Source: Alphaproteobacteria bacterium
Lineage (GTDB): Bacteria > Pseudomonadota > Alphaproteobacteria > Rickettsiales > UBA3002
Assembly (NCBI GenBank): GCA_021732545.1
Contig: JAKFUW010000020.1
Coordinates: forward strand, 1 to 22,495
Length of the DNA: 22,495 nt
Reading direction: 5' to 3'
The notes under the pieces are model-generated. The model was not told where the DNA came from. It did no database searches and saw only the letters and a list, made by a program, of their open reading frames with translations. Shown here piece by piece: positions 13,882-21,620 of the stretch. Made by a program: the position numbers and the translations under genes. The stretch's first letter is position 1; the number at the start of each line of letters is the position of its first letter.

Positions 13882-15894
13882 TTAATGAATCCATCCCGCC
13901 ACCAATGCATCAACACTTTCCGGATTCAGCAAGGTGGAAATATCGCCTAGCTTTTCATAATCGGCTTTCGATTGAATTTCGCCGCCCGCAATTTTGCGCA
14001 AAATTCTTCGCATGATTTTGCCCGAGCGCGTTTTAGGCAAAGCTGGCGCATCTTGCATCACATCCACATGTGCCACCGCGCCGATAATTTTTCGTACCAG
14101 CGCATTGAGTTCTTTGCGAATCACGTCATCGAGCACCGCACCTGGCAGCAAGGTAACAAAGGCATAAATCCCCTGCCCTTTAATCTCATGAGGGAAACCA
14201 ACGACGGCGGCTTCCGTCACGAGCACGTGCTCGACCAATGCCGATTCAATTTCGGCGGTGCCAAGCCTGTGCCCTGACACATTCACCACATCATCCATCC
14301 GGCCTTCAATCCAATAATGACCATCCGCGTCGCGCCGCGCGGCATCGCCTGAGAAATAATAATTCGGATAAGGTTTAAAATAGGTTTCCACAAAGCGCGC
14401 ATGATCATTCCAGATGGTGCGCGCCTGCCCCGGCCAGCTATCGGCGATACACAGCGCACCTTCCGCCACGCCATCAATCGCGGCACCATCGCCACCGACA
14501 ATCGCAGGGCGCACACCCACATACGGATTCATCGCCGCACCCGCTTTTTTGTGTGGAGTTGAAGGCAGCGGCGTAATCAAGTGCCCGCCTGTTTCGGTTT
14601 GCCACCATGTATCGACAATGCTGCACGCCCCACGCCCCACCTCGTCATGATACCAGCGCCATGCTTCAGGATTAATCGGCTCGCCGACTGATCCCAGCAC
14701 GCGCAAACTTTTGCGCGACGTGGTCGCCAGCCACGCATCGCCCTCGCGCAGCAACATCCGCAACGCTGTGGGTGCAGTGTAAAAAATAGTCACCTTGTGC
14801 TTATCAACCACCTGCCAGAAACGCGATGCATCAGGGTAAGTCGGCACACCTTCAAACATCAGCAGGGTAGCCCCCGCCGCCAGCGGCCCATAGACCATGT
14901 AGCTGTGACCTGTTATCCAGCCGACATCGGCAGTACACCAAAACACATCACTCTGGCGATAATCAAACACATTCAAAAAAGTGTGCATCGCATAGAGCAG
15001 ATAACCCGCAGATGTGTGAAGCAATCCTTTGGGTGTGCCGGTCGAGCCTGAGGTGTAGAGAATGAACAGGGGATGTTCGGAGTCGAAATAGTCCAGCGCT
15101 TCATTTTCTGTCACCCCGTCTTCATAAGCCTGTCCCCGCGAAAGCGGGGAGAGTCTGGCAGATGAAGATGGAGATTCCGCAACGAGTGCGGGATGACAAT
15201 GCTCGAACTCATGCCACCACACATCGCGGCCATCATTCCAATTCACTGCGCCGCCTGTATGTTTTACGACAATGACTTTTTCAACCGCGCTGCCTTTACA
15301 CGCTTCATCGACATTTGCTTTGAGCGCGATGTGTTTGCCGCCACGCAAGCCTTCGTCGGCGGTGATCACCATACGGCTATCGCAATCATCGATACGTTGG
15401 CGCAAACTGGCGGGCGAAAATCCGCCAAACACCACCGAGTGCACCGCGCCGATGCGCGCACAGGCCAGCATCGCAATCGCAGCTTCAGGGATCATCGGCA
15501 TGTAAATCGTGACGCGGTCACCAGCAACCACACCAAGATTTTTGAGCATAGTCGCGGCACGATTCACGCGCTGCTGTAATTGCAAATAGGTGATGGATTG
15601 GCTGGGAGTTTCAGGATCGTCCGCCTCCCAGATGATCGCGATCTTATCAGATGTTGCTGCCGCATGGCGATCGACGCAATTTTCAGCGACATTCAGTGCG
15701 CCGCCTTCAAACCATTTAATATGCACATCATCCGGTGCAAAAGAGGTATTTTTAACCGTATGAAATGGCGTGTGCCAACCCAGCATAGCGGCTTGCTCTG
15801 CCCAGAACACCGATGAGTCTGCAACCGATTGCGCATAAAGTTCATGGTAATTGGATGCGTTCAAATGGAACGAATAGTGGGTGCGCTCGGGCAT
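13882..15894 (-). CDS. acsA: Acetyl-CoA synthetase with a repeat-derived 30-residue insertion
   Basis: A 670-residue AMP-forming acetate:CoA ligase (acetate + ATP + CoA to acetyl-CoA). The adenylate-forming core motif YTSGSTGTPKG is at residues 280-290, TWWQTETGG and YFSGD follow, and PKTRSGKIMRRI contains the catalytic, acetylation-prone Lys626. ATG 15894 is chosen over GTG 15912 because AGAGGGG lies four bases upstream. Residues 233-262 (CHPALVAESPSSS...) have no counterpart in Acs proteins. They are encoded exactly by a 90-bp palindromic repeat inserted just before the conserved EHPLFILYTSGSTG segment. Without them the protein is 640 residues, a normal length. The frame is preserved, so the enzyme is probably still made. 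Confidence 0.94.
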   Translation of the reverse strand: MPERTHYSFHLNASNYHELYAQSVADSSVFWAEQAAMLGWHTPFHTVKNTSFAPDDVHIKWFEGGALNVAENCVDRHAAATSDKIAIIWEADDPETPSQSITYLQLQQRVNRAATMLKNLGVVAGDRVTIYMPMIPEAAIAMLACARIGAVHSVVFGGFSPASLRQRIDDCDSRMVITADEGLRGGKHIALKANVDEACKGSAVEKVIVVKHTGGAVNWNDGRDVWWHEFEHCHPALVAESPSSSARLSPLSRGQAYEDGVTENEALDYFDSEHPLFILYTSGSTGTPKGLLHTSAGYLLYAMHTFLNVFDYRQSDVFWCTADVGWITGHSYMVYGPLAAGATLLMFEGVPTYPDASRFWQVVDKHKVTIFYTAPTALRMLLREGDAWLATTSRKSLRVLGSVGEPINPEAWRWYHDEVGRGACSIVDTWWQTETGGHLITPLPSTPHKKAGAAMNPYVGVRPAIVGGDGAAIDGVAEGALCIADSWPGQARTIWNDHARFVETYFKPYPNYYFSGDAARRDADGHYWIEGRMDDVVNVSGHRLGTAEIESALVEHVLVTEAAVVGFPHEIKGQGIYAFVTLLPGAVLDDVIRKELNALVRKIIGAVAHVDVMQDAPALPKTRSGKIMRRILRKIAGGEIQSKADYEKLGDISTLLNPESVDALVAGWIH
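15109..15198. repeat. 90-bp palindromic repeat inserted in frame in acsA
   Basis: The ends TGTCACCCCG (15109) and CGGGATGACA (to 15198) are inverted copies with one mismatch. Inside, TCCCCGC (15133-15139) and GCGGGGA (15144-15150) form a perfect 7-bp stem with a GAAA loop. The flanking arms CTTCAT and ATGAAG also pair, and CCGCA/TGCGG form a small hairpin near the right end. The length is exactly 30 codons and the boundaries fall on acsA codon borders. The right 29 bases match the intergenic element at 13852-13880 in 25 positions. Confidence 0.85.
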
Positions 15895-15953
15895 ATATCC
15901 CCTCTTTCGCACCCACCTTGTCTTATCGATTGTAAAGAGTCAATAGCGACGGA

Positions 15954-17348
15954 TTAGAATTTCCAACCGGTGACCAAAGCCCAACGATCATTGCTGGTAT
16001 CTCTGTTTCGGATGTTGGTATCGAACTTACGATGATCATATTGCAGTTCCACATTCACACCCTTATAGACTTCTTTACCCAGCGACACACCGAAATTATA
16101 TTCTTCGTCTTCGCGGATTGGCTCGCGGCGCCTGGCGGCATCAAAATCCGTCCATTTATACGCAGCTTCACCTACCACAAAGATTTTATAAGCGAAATCC
16201 TGCTGGAATTTCAATTTGACATCTTGCCTATCTCTTTCTCTTTCCGCAGGAGAAAGATCATTCGTTTTAAAGCTATAACCCAATTCAGCCGTGGTTTTTT
16301 TGAAGGGTTTGACGGCGACCGCAAACGCGATTTTCTGACCATAAGATTCATCAGCACGCGGACTTTGATAATGGGTTGTGTCGTAGGTGTATTTTGTTTT
16401 AAAACCCAGTTTTTTGTTAATTTTATATTTTGCGCCAATCGCTGCCGCATATAAATCAAACACCGATTTGTTATTTTGAACCAAACGCGCATAAGCAACC
16501 GATGGTCCCCATGTCAGATCGCCGCCCAGGGCTTTGAATTCTGGTCCGCTCGATAACGCCGTAATGTTATTATCATTCCTGTTTCTCTGGCGTTGATTGG
16601 CGCCGGTATAGCTTGCACCGGTTTTCCACAGCGTGTTTTTATCAAATGCATATTTATGAGCTACGCCCGCTTTAAGCGTTAAGCGATCGCCGCGCTTGGC
16701 TCTGGGAGGGCGACGCGTGACCGCACTTTGTCTGAAACCCAACGGAAATTCGCGTGCATCGCCGGCAGGGGCATCAGCAACTGCGTCATCGGCAGGCGCG
16801 TCAGCAACTGCATCATCGGCAGGCGCATCAGCAACTGCGTCATCAGCAGGCGCGTCATCGCCTGCATCAGCCGGATCATCTCCACCTGCGTCTGCTGCAT
16901 CGTCTGGCGCTGCATCATCGCCTGCATCACCATCTAAATCATCCGCACCGCCATCAATATCTCCATCGCCATCGAGATCACCATCGGCAATACCATCGCC
17001 ATCTTCGTCTTCGTTGCCGATAATGCCATCTTCTTCATCTTCGATTTCGGCGATCTCATCTTGCAGATCATCATCATCCAGATCCAGATCATCAAGCAGG
17101 TCGTCGCCGGTTAAATCATCATCGTCAAAAACGGCTTCCTCTTCGTCTTCCTCGTCTTCATCATCATCTTTTGCTCGAGAACCACCACGAACCTTAGCAC
17201 CGCCTGCGCCTGCATTACGGTCGGTACTGACGCCCACACTGATACCACCGCTCCAGCTATGGGCTGATTTTGCCTGAGCGTCTGCGCTTAAAGCTTGAAA
17301 CGACAACACACACACACTGGTTAGCAAAATGGAGGCGAGCGAACGCAT
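15954..17348 (-). CDS. Outer-membrane beta-barrel protein with acidic calcium-repeat-like segment
   Basis: A 464-residue exported protein. The signal peptide covers about residues 1-26 (cleavage after ADAQA). Residues 61-198 are extremely acidic, with Asp/Glu runs and a DEDGDGIADGDLDGDGDIDG stretch (about 114-133) like the DxDxDG calcium-binding loops of thrombospondin type-3 repeats. A nine-residue unit, ADAPADDAV, then repeats three times. Residues about 210-464 alternate polar and hydrophobic residues in strand-like fashion and end in WKF, the C-terminal aromatic expected of an outer-membrane barrel. ATG 17348 has an AAAGGAAAT Shine-Dalgarno; the open frame upstream to 17447 adds nothing signal-like. 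The exact family is not recognised. It lies 59 bases upstream of acsA on the same strand. Confidence 0.7.
   Translation of the reverse strand: MRSLASILLTSVCVLSFQALSADAQAKSAHSWSGGISVGVSTDRNAGAGGAKVRGGSRAKDDDEDEEDEEEAVFDDDDLTGDDLLDDLDLDDDDLQDEIAEIEDEEDGIIGNEDEDGDGIADGDLDGDGDIDGGADDLDGDAGDDAAPDDAADAGGDDPADAGDDAPADDAVADAPADDAVADAPADDAVADAPAGDAREFPLGFRQSAVTRRPPRAKRGDRLTLKAGVAHKYAFDKNTLWKTGASYTGANQRQRNRNDNNITALSSGPEFKALGGDLTWGPSVAYARLVQNNKSVFDLYAAAIGAKYKINKKLGFKTKYTYDTTHYQSPRADESYGQKIAFAVAVKPFKKTTAELGYSFKTNDLSPAERERDRQDVKLKFQQDFAYKIFVVGEAAYKWTDFDAARRREPIREDEEYNFGVSLGKEVYKGVNVELQYDHRKFDTNIRNRDTSNDRWALVTGWKF
16771..16851. repeat. Three tandem 27-bp repeats in the outer-membrane protein gene
   Basis: Units 16771-16797, 16798-16824 and 16825-16851 differ from each other at only one to three positions. 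Each encodes the nine-residue unit ADAPADDAV on the minus strand. A partial fourth unit follows. Being a multiple of three, the copy number can change without breaking the frame. Confidence 0.9.
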
Positions 17349-17396
17349 AGGGATTTCCTTTTGTTTGAATTTATTAGCCTTAAGCAATACACTTTC

Positions 17397-17423
17397 ATAA
17401 TACAAGCAGTCACTTTCTATCAA
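17397..17423 (-). promoter_or_regulatory. Possible promoter of the outer-membrane protein gene
   Basis: On the minus strand TTGATA (17423-17418) and TATTAT (17402-17397) are separated by 15 bases, slightly short for a sigma-70 promoter. They lie about 50 bases upstream of ATG 17348. Confidence 0.3.
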
Positions 17424-17527
17424 GCAATGAAGGACATCTGCAATCATAAATGCAGTTATTGTGTCTTTTAAGCATCAGGTGATTTGGTGGTTCGTCAACG
17501 CGCCCTTGCCGCCTGAGCAACAGGCCA

Positions 17528-17566
17528 CATTAAAATAGCTCTCTTTCGTGTGCCATTAAACTAGCT
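17528..17566. promoter_or_regulatory. Direct repeat pair, possible operator
   Basis: CATTAAAATAGCT (17528-17540) and CATTAAACTAGCT (17554-17566) agree at 12 of 13 positions with a 26-bp centre-to-centre spacing, about two and a half helical turns. They lie between the divergent promoters, as expected for a regulator site. No regulator gene is nearby. Confidence 0.35.
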
Positions 17567-17603
17567 ATTGTTATTTATGAATTTTTTTATAGCTATCGAA
17601 AGG

Positions 17604-17631
17604 TTGCAATCGCCGCAAAGTCACTTATATA
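17604..17631 (+). promoter_or_regulatory. Putative dnaK promoter
   Basis: TTGCAA (17604-17609) and TATATA (17626-17631) are separated by 16 bases, predicting a start near 17638 and a leader of about 95 bases. The sequence is closer to a housekeeping promoter than to a clear heat-shock sigma-32 promoter, although the GGTTGCAA-type upstream box could serve both. Confidence 0.4.
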
Positions 17632-17638
17632 GACTCTG

Positions 17639-17687
17639 TGCCACCCACAAATGGCGTTTTACATATCAAGCAGCGGCTTGTGTGGCA
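17639..17687 (+). promoter_or_regulatory. Hairpin in the dnaK leader
   Basis: TGCCACCCACAA (17639-17650) pairs with TTGTGTGGCA (17678-17687) with a two-base bulge, leaving a loop of about 27 bases. It would sit at the very 5' end of the predicted dnaK transcript. It does not cover the Shine-Dalgarno (AAAGGA, about 15 bases before ATG 17733), so a simple thermometer role is not evident. Confidence 0.35.
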
Positions 17688-17732
17688 TGACATATTGCCA
17701 GATACGCTCGCGATTTAAGAAAGGACATTACA

Positions 17733-19652
17733 ATGAGCAAAGTCATCGGGATCGATTTAGGAACCACCAATTCATGCGTGGCCATCATGGAAGGCAAAGT
17801 GGCCAAAGTGATTGAAAATTCAGAAGGTCAGCGCACCACGCCCTCGATTGTGGCGTTCGCCTCCGATGAAGAGCGCCTAGTAGGTCATCCCGCCAAACGC
17901 CAGGCCGTGACCAACCCTGAAAACACTATTTTTGCGGTAAAACGTCTCATTGGTCGCCCGTTTAACGATGACATGACCAAAAAAGATATGGATTTAGTGC
18001 CGTATAAAATTGTGAAAGCCGATAATGGTGACGCATGGGTTGAAGCGCGCGGTGAAAAATATTCTCCAAGCCAAATTTCAGCATTCACCTTGCAAAAAAT
18101 GAAAGAAACAGCAGAAAGCTATCTGGGCGAAAAGGTGACCGATGCCGTCATCACCGTTCCCGCTTATTTTAACGATGCGCAGCGCCAAGCCACTAAAGAT
18201 GCTGGCAAAATCGCTGGCCTCAACGTGCTGCGGATTATTAACGAGCCGACCGCGGCGGCGCTGGCCTATGGTCTGGATAAAAACGAAGGAAAAACCATTG
18301 CCGTTTACGATTTGGGCGGCGGCACATTCGACGTATCGGTGCTGGAAATTGGCGACGGCGTGTTTGAGGTGAAATCCACCAATGGCGATACGTTTTTAGG
18401 TGGTGAAGATTTTGATATGCGCCTGCTTGATTATTTGGCCGACGAGTTCAAAAAAGAACAAGGCATTGACTTGCGCAGCGATAAGCTGGCGCTGCAACGT
18501 TTGAAAGAAGCGGCGGAAAAAGCCAAAATCGAGCTTTCATCCACACAACAAACCGATATTAATTTGCCCTTCATCACCGCCGATCAAAACGGCCCCAAAC
18601 ATTTGAACATCAAACTTACCCGTTCCAAATTTGAAAATCTGGTGGAAGATCTGGTGGAACGCACCATCGCGCCGTGTAAAGCCGCTTTGAAAGATGCGGG
18701 CCTGAGTGCTGGTGAAATTGACGAAGTGATTTTGGTAGGCGGGATGACGCGCATGCCCAAAATCGCTGAAATGGTGAAAAGCTTTTTCGGCAGAGAGCCA
18801 CATAAAGGCGTCAACCCCGATGAAGTGGTGGCGATGGGCGCGGCCATTCAGGCAGGCGTTCTGCGCGGCGATGTGAAAGATGTGTTGCTGCTCGATGTCA
18901 CTCCGCTATCTTTGGGCATCGAAACGCTGGGTGGCGTATTCACCCGCCTGATCGACCGCAACACCACCATCCCCACCAAAAAATCGCAAACTTTCTCCAC
19001 CGCCGATGATAACCAAACGGCTGTTACCATTCGCGTGTTTCAAGGTGAGCGCGAAATGGCCGCTGATAACAAAATGCTCGGCCAATTTGATTTAGTAGGA
19101 ATTCCGCCAAGCCCACGCGGCATGCCACAAATTGAGGTGACGTTCGACATCGATGCCAATGGCATTGTGAATGTATCGGCCAAAGATAAAGCCACCGCCA
19201 AAGAGCAACAAATCCGTATTCAGGCATCGGGTGGATTATCCGATGGCGACATCGAGAAAATGGTGAAAGATGCGGCGGCCAATGCGAGCGAAGATAAAAA
19301 GCGCCGCGAGCTGATCGAAGCTAAAAACCGTGGCGAAAGCTTGGTACATGAAGCCGAGAAAAACCTGAAAGAACATGGCGACAAAGTCAAAGCCGAGGAC
19401 AAAACCGCGATCGAAGGCGATATGGCCTCGCTGAAAGCGGAATTAGAGCGCGATGATAAAGAAGCAATCGAGGCCAAAACCAACGCGCTGACGCAATCGC
19501 TGATGAAAATCGGTGAAGACATCTACAAAGCCCAGCAAGCAGCTGGGGCGGGTGCAGGCGATGACGGTGCTGCGTCCGCTTCTTCTGACGGTCAAGACGG
19601 CGAGATTTTGGATGCCGACTTTGAAGAAATCAACGATCAGAAAAAGGATTAG
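17733..19652 (+). CDS. dnaK: Hsp70 chaperone DnaK
   Basis: A 639-residue Hsp70. The ATPase domain starts with IGIDLGTTNS (phosphate loop at residues 8-14) and contains NEPTAAALAYGLD, VYDLGGGTFDVS and VGGMTRMPKI. The linker DVLLLDVTPLSLGIE precedes the substrate-binding domain. The lid ends in DGQDGEILDADFEEIND, the proteobacterial C terminus. It binds exposed hydrophobic peptides in an ATP cycle driven by DnaJ and GrpE; grpE is not in this window. AAAGGA precedes ATG 17733. Length is normal. Its TAG stop overlaps the first unit of a heptamer repeat array that fills the 70-base gap to dnaJ. Confidence 0.98.
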   Translation: MSKVIGIDLGTTNSCVAIMEGKVAKVIENSEGQRTTPSIVAFASDEERLVGHPAKRQAVTNPENTIFAVKRLIGRPFNDDMTKKDMDLVPYKIVKADNGDAWVEARGEKYSPSQISAFTLQKMKETAESYLGEKVTDAVITVPAYFNDAQRQATKDAGKIAGLNVLRIINEPTAAALAYGLDKNEGKTIAVYDLGGGTFDVSVLEIGDGVFEVKSTNGDTFLGGEDFDMRLLDYLADEFKKEQGIDLRSDKLALQRLKEAAEKAKIELSSTQQTDINLPFITADQNGPKHLNIKLTRSKFENLVEDLVERTIAPCKAALKDAGLSAGEIDEVILVGGMTRMPKIAEMVKSFFGREPHKGVNPDEVVAMGAAIQAGVLRGDVKDVLLLDVTPLSLGIETLGGVFTRLIDRNTTIPTKKSQTFSTADDNQTAVTIRVFQGEREMAADNKMLGQFDLVGIPPSPRGMPQIEVTFDIDANGIVNVSAKDKATAKEQQIRIQASGGLSDGDIEKMVKDAAANASEDKKRRELIEAKNRGESLVHEAEKNLKEHGDKVKAEDKTAIEGDMASLKAELERDDKEAIEAKTNALTQSLMKIGEDIYKAQQAAGAGAGDDGAASASSDGQDGEILDADFEEINDQKKD

Positions 19653-19711
19653 AGGCGTGGGACGAGGGAAGAGGGACGAGTAGCTCGCCCCTCGCCTCTC
19701 GCCTCTCGCCC
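19651..19711. repeat. Inverted heptamer repeat array between dnaK and dnaJ
   Basis: A purine-rich arm of four degenerate 7-bp units (agaggcg, tgggacg, agggaag, agggacg; 19651-19678) is followed by a short loop and four tandem units of ctcgccY (19684-19711). The arms are complementary overall; the inner GAGGGACGAG and CTCGCCCCTC pair at 9 of 10 positions around a TAG loop. The array overlaps the dnaK stop and ends 11 bases before dnaJ, leaving dnaJ without a Shine-Dalgarno. Confidence 0.8.
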
Positions 19712-19722
19712 CTTCAAGCGTC

Positions 19723-20865
19723 ATGGCACAAGATTATTACCAACTTCTCGGGGTAGAGCGCAACGCAGATGACGCGGCGCTGAAAAAAGCCTATCGCTCG
19801 CTTGCGATGCAATATCACCCCGACCGCAACCCGGGCGACGCCGAATCGGAAAAGAAATTCAAAGAAATCTCTGAAGCCTATGACGTGCTTAAAGACGAGC
19901 AAAAACGCGCGGCCTATGACCGTTATGGCCATGCCGCATTTGCAGGTGGCGGTGGCGGGCCGCAAGCAGGTGGCTTCGATTTTTCCAGTAATTTTTCCGA
20001 CATCTTCGAGGATTTATTTGGTAATTTCACTGGTGGCAATCGAGGCCGCGCGGCGGGTGGCAACGCCAGCGGAGCCGCACGCGGAGCCGATCTGCGCTAC
20101 AACCTCGATGTCGGGTTGGATGACGCCTATAAGGGCAAACAGCAAGCCATCAAAATCACCACATCTGTCACGTGCGAAGGCTGCAATGGAGCAGGCGCTG
20201 AAAAAGGCACCGCACCCGAAGAATGCCCGACCTGCAGCGGCATGGGCAAAGTGCGTGCGCAACAAGGATTTTTTACCATCGAGCGCACCTGCCACACCTG
20301 CCAGGGCACAGGCCGCATTATCAAAAACGCCTGCAAAAGCTGTGCAGGCACTGGCAAAAACCGCAAGGAACGCTCGCTTTCGGTCAACATTCCCGCAGGC
20401 GTCGAAGAAGGTACCCGCATCCGCTTAACCGGCGAGGGTGAAGCAGGGTTTCGGGGTGGGCCAGCGGGCGATTTATATATTTTCATCTCGGTCAAACCCC
20501 ACCCATTATTCCGGCGCGATGGCGCAAACGTCTATTGCCGGGTGCCGCTCAAATTCACCACCGCAACCTTAGGTGGCAGCATTGAAGTGCCCACCATCGA
20601 AGGTGGCCGTGTGAAAGTCAACATTCCTGCGGGCACGCAAACCGGCCATCAGTTCCGCCTTAAAGGCAAGGGCATGACGGTGTTGCGCTCGCCTAATCGC
20701 GGCGATATGTATATTGAAGTGCAACTTGAAACTCCGGTGAAACTCAATAAACGCCAAAAAGAAATCATCGAAGAGTTTGATCGCACTGCAGGCAAAGAAT
20801 CCTCGCCTGAATCGGAAGGATTTTTTGCGCGCGTCAAAGAATTTTGGGAAGATTTGAAGGAGTAG
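19723..20865 (+). CDS. dnaJ: Hsp40 co-chaperone DnaJ
   Basis: A 380-residue type I Hsp40 that delivers substrates to DnaK and stimulates its ATPase. The J domain (about residues 1-70) has HPD at 32-34. A Gly/Phe-rich linker follows (about 71-115). Four CxxCxGxG zinc motifs start at Cys151 (CEGCNGAG, CPTCSGMG, CHTCQGTG, CKSCAGTG) and are all intact. The C-terminal substrate-binding domains follow. ATG 19723 is the expected start (MAQDYYQLLGV) but has no Shine-Dalgarno: the preceding bases are the pyrimidine-rich end of a heptamer array. Translation may depend on readthrough from dnaK or on an unusual leader. Confidence 0.97.
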   Translation: MAQDYYQLLGVERNADDAALKKAYRSLAMQYHPDRNPGDAESEKKFKEISEAYDVLKDEQKRAAYDRYGHAAFAGGGGGPQAGGFDFSSNFSDIFEDLFGNFTGGNRGRAAGGNASGAARGADLRYNLDVGLDDAYKGKQQAIKITTSVTCEGCNGAGAEKGTAPEECPTCSGMGKVRAQQGFFTIERTCHTCQGTGRIIKNACKSCAGTGKNRKERSLSVNIPAGVEEGTRIRLTGEGEAGFRGGPAGDLYIFISVKPHPLFRRDGANVYCRVPLKFTTATLGGSIEVPTIEGGRVKVNIPAGTQTGHQFRLKGKGMTVLRSPNRGDMYIEVQLETPVKLNKRQKEIIEEFDRTAGKESSPESEGFFARVKEFWEDLKE

Positions 20866-20874
20866 GGAGTGGTT

Positions 20875-20902
20875 AGAGTCGAGAGTCGAGAGTCGAGGGG
20901 CG
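20875..20902. repeat. Heptamer repeat array between dnaJ and dapB
   Basis: Three exact tandem copies of agagtcg (20875-20895) are followed by aggggcg (20896-20902) and then AGGG directly before ATG 20907. The last unit is a circular permutation of the reverse complement of ctcgccc, the unit of the array upstream of dnaJ, so the two arrays belong to one family in opposite orientation. The GAGGGG stretch lies at the right distance to serve as the dapB ribosome-binding site. Confidence 0.8.
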
Positions 20903-20906
20903 AGGG

Positions 20907-21617
20907 ATGAACATCTTGCTTGCTGGAGCAAAAGGAAAAATGGGCGTAGCCATCACGCAGGCCGCTTCTTCGAGCGTTACCATTATGGCACTTGCACGTG
21001 ATGTAACCACACTACCACCCGCCGATGCGCTGATTGATTTCACCCGCCCCGAACATTCACTGCATTTGGCTGCTTTGTGCGCGCAGCACAATCTCCCCAT
21101 GGTATGTGGCACCACAGGATTTTCAGCGCAGCAATTTGAAGCGTTGAAATCTCATGCGCAACACACCCCCATTTTATGGTCGGCGAATATGAGCATCGGT
21201 GTAAGCCTGCTGATGAAACTCGTGCGCGATGCTGCCGCTGCGCTCGATGAATCGTACGACATCGAGATCTCTGAAATCCATCACCGCCACAAGATCGATG
21301 CGCCATCGGGCACCGCGCTATTATTGGGTGAGGCCGCAGCAAGCGGGCGCGGCAAAAAGTTAGATGATGTGCGAGTCGCATTGCGCGATGGCGTCACCGG
21401 TGCGCGTGCATCAGGTGCAATCGGATTTTCCTCCATGCGTGCAGGGTCGGTGATCGGCGATCATACGGTGATGTTTGCGGGCGATCATGACCGAATTGAA
21501 CTCACGCACAAAGCGCAAGACCGCAGCATCTATGCCCACGGCGCACTCACAGCCGCCGCATGGCTTAAAGGCAAGCCAGCCGGTTTTTATTCAATGCAGG
21601 ATTTACTCGAAAAATAA
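20907..21617 (+). CDS. dapB: 4-hydroxy-tetrahydrodipicolinate reductase
   Basis: A 236-residue NAD(P)H-dependent reductase of the diaminopimelate/lysine pathway. The N-terminal dinucleotide motif GAKGKMG is at residues 7-13, VCGTTGF follows, and the family signature EIHHRHKIDAPSGTA (about residues 122-136) contains the catalytic histidines and Lys129. It is shorter than the 273-residue Escherichia coli enzyme, mainly by a compressed region after the nucleotide-binding motif; short forms occur in Alphaproteobacteria. The Shine-Dalgarno is provided by the preceding heptamer array. Placement after dnaK-dnaJ is common in Alphaproteobacteria. A palindromic element follows the stop. Confidence 0.95.
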   Translation: MNILLAGAKGKMGVAITQAASSSVTIMALARDVTTLPPADALIDFTRPEHSLHLAALCAQHNLPMVCGTTGFSAQQFEALKSHAQHTPILWSANMSIGVSLLMKLVRDAAAALDESYDIEISEIHHRHKIDAPSGTALLLGEAAASGRGKKLDDVRVALRDGVTGARASGAIGFSSMRAGSVIGDHTVMFAGDHDRIELTHKAQDRSIYAHGALTAAAWLKGKPAGFYSMQDLLEK

Positions 21618-21620
21618 CGT

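Larger units (their letters stand above)
17349..17732. other. Divergent intergenic region between the outer-membrane protein gene and dnaK
   Basis: This 384-bp A+T-rich region holds no gene. It contains the promoters of two divergent genes, a direct repeat pair near 17528-17566, an inverted TAGCTAT/ATAGCTA pair (about 17562-17595) and a hairpin in the dnaK leader. These are listed separately. Confidence 0.7.

Noticed and set aside
15895..15912. GTG start at 15912 for acsA
   Set aside because: It would place the AGAGGGG Shine-Dalgarno inside the gene. ATG 15894 directly follows that element.
16771..16851. Possible CRISPR-like repeats
   Set aside because: The 27-bp units are directly adjacent with no spacers and lie in frame inside a coding gene, so they are a protein repeat.
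16696..17277. Long serine/alanine-rich open frame on the + strand
   Set aside because: It is the antisense of the Asp/Ala-rich segment of the minus-strand outer-membrane protein gene. Its composition follows from the complement of GAT/GAC and GCN codons, and it has no ribosome-binding site or protein-like order.
17349..17447. N-terminal extension of the outer-membrane protein gene to 17447
   Set aside because: The extra 33 residues precede a clear signal peptide, and a good Shine-Dalgarno lies before ATG 17348.
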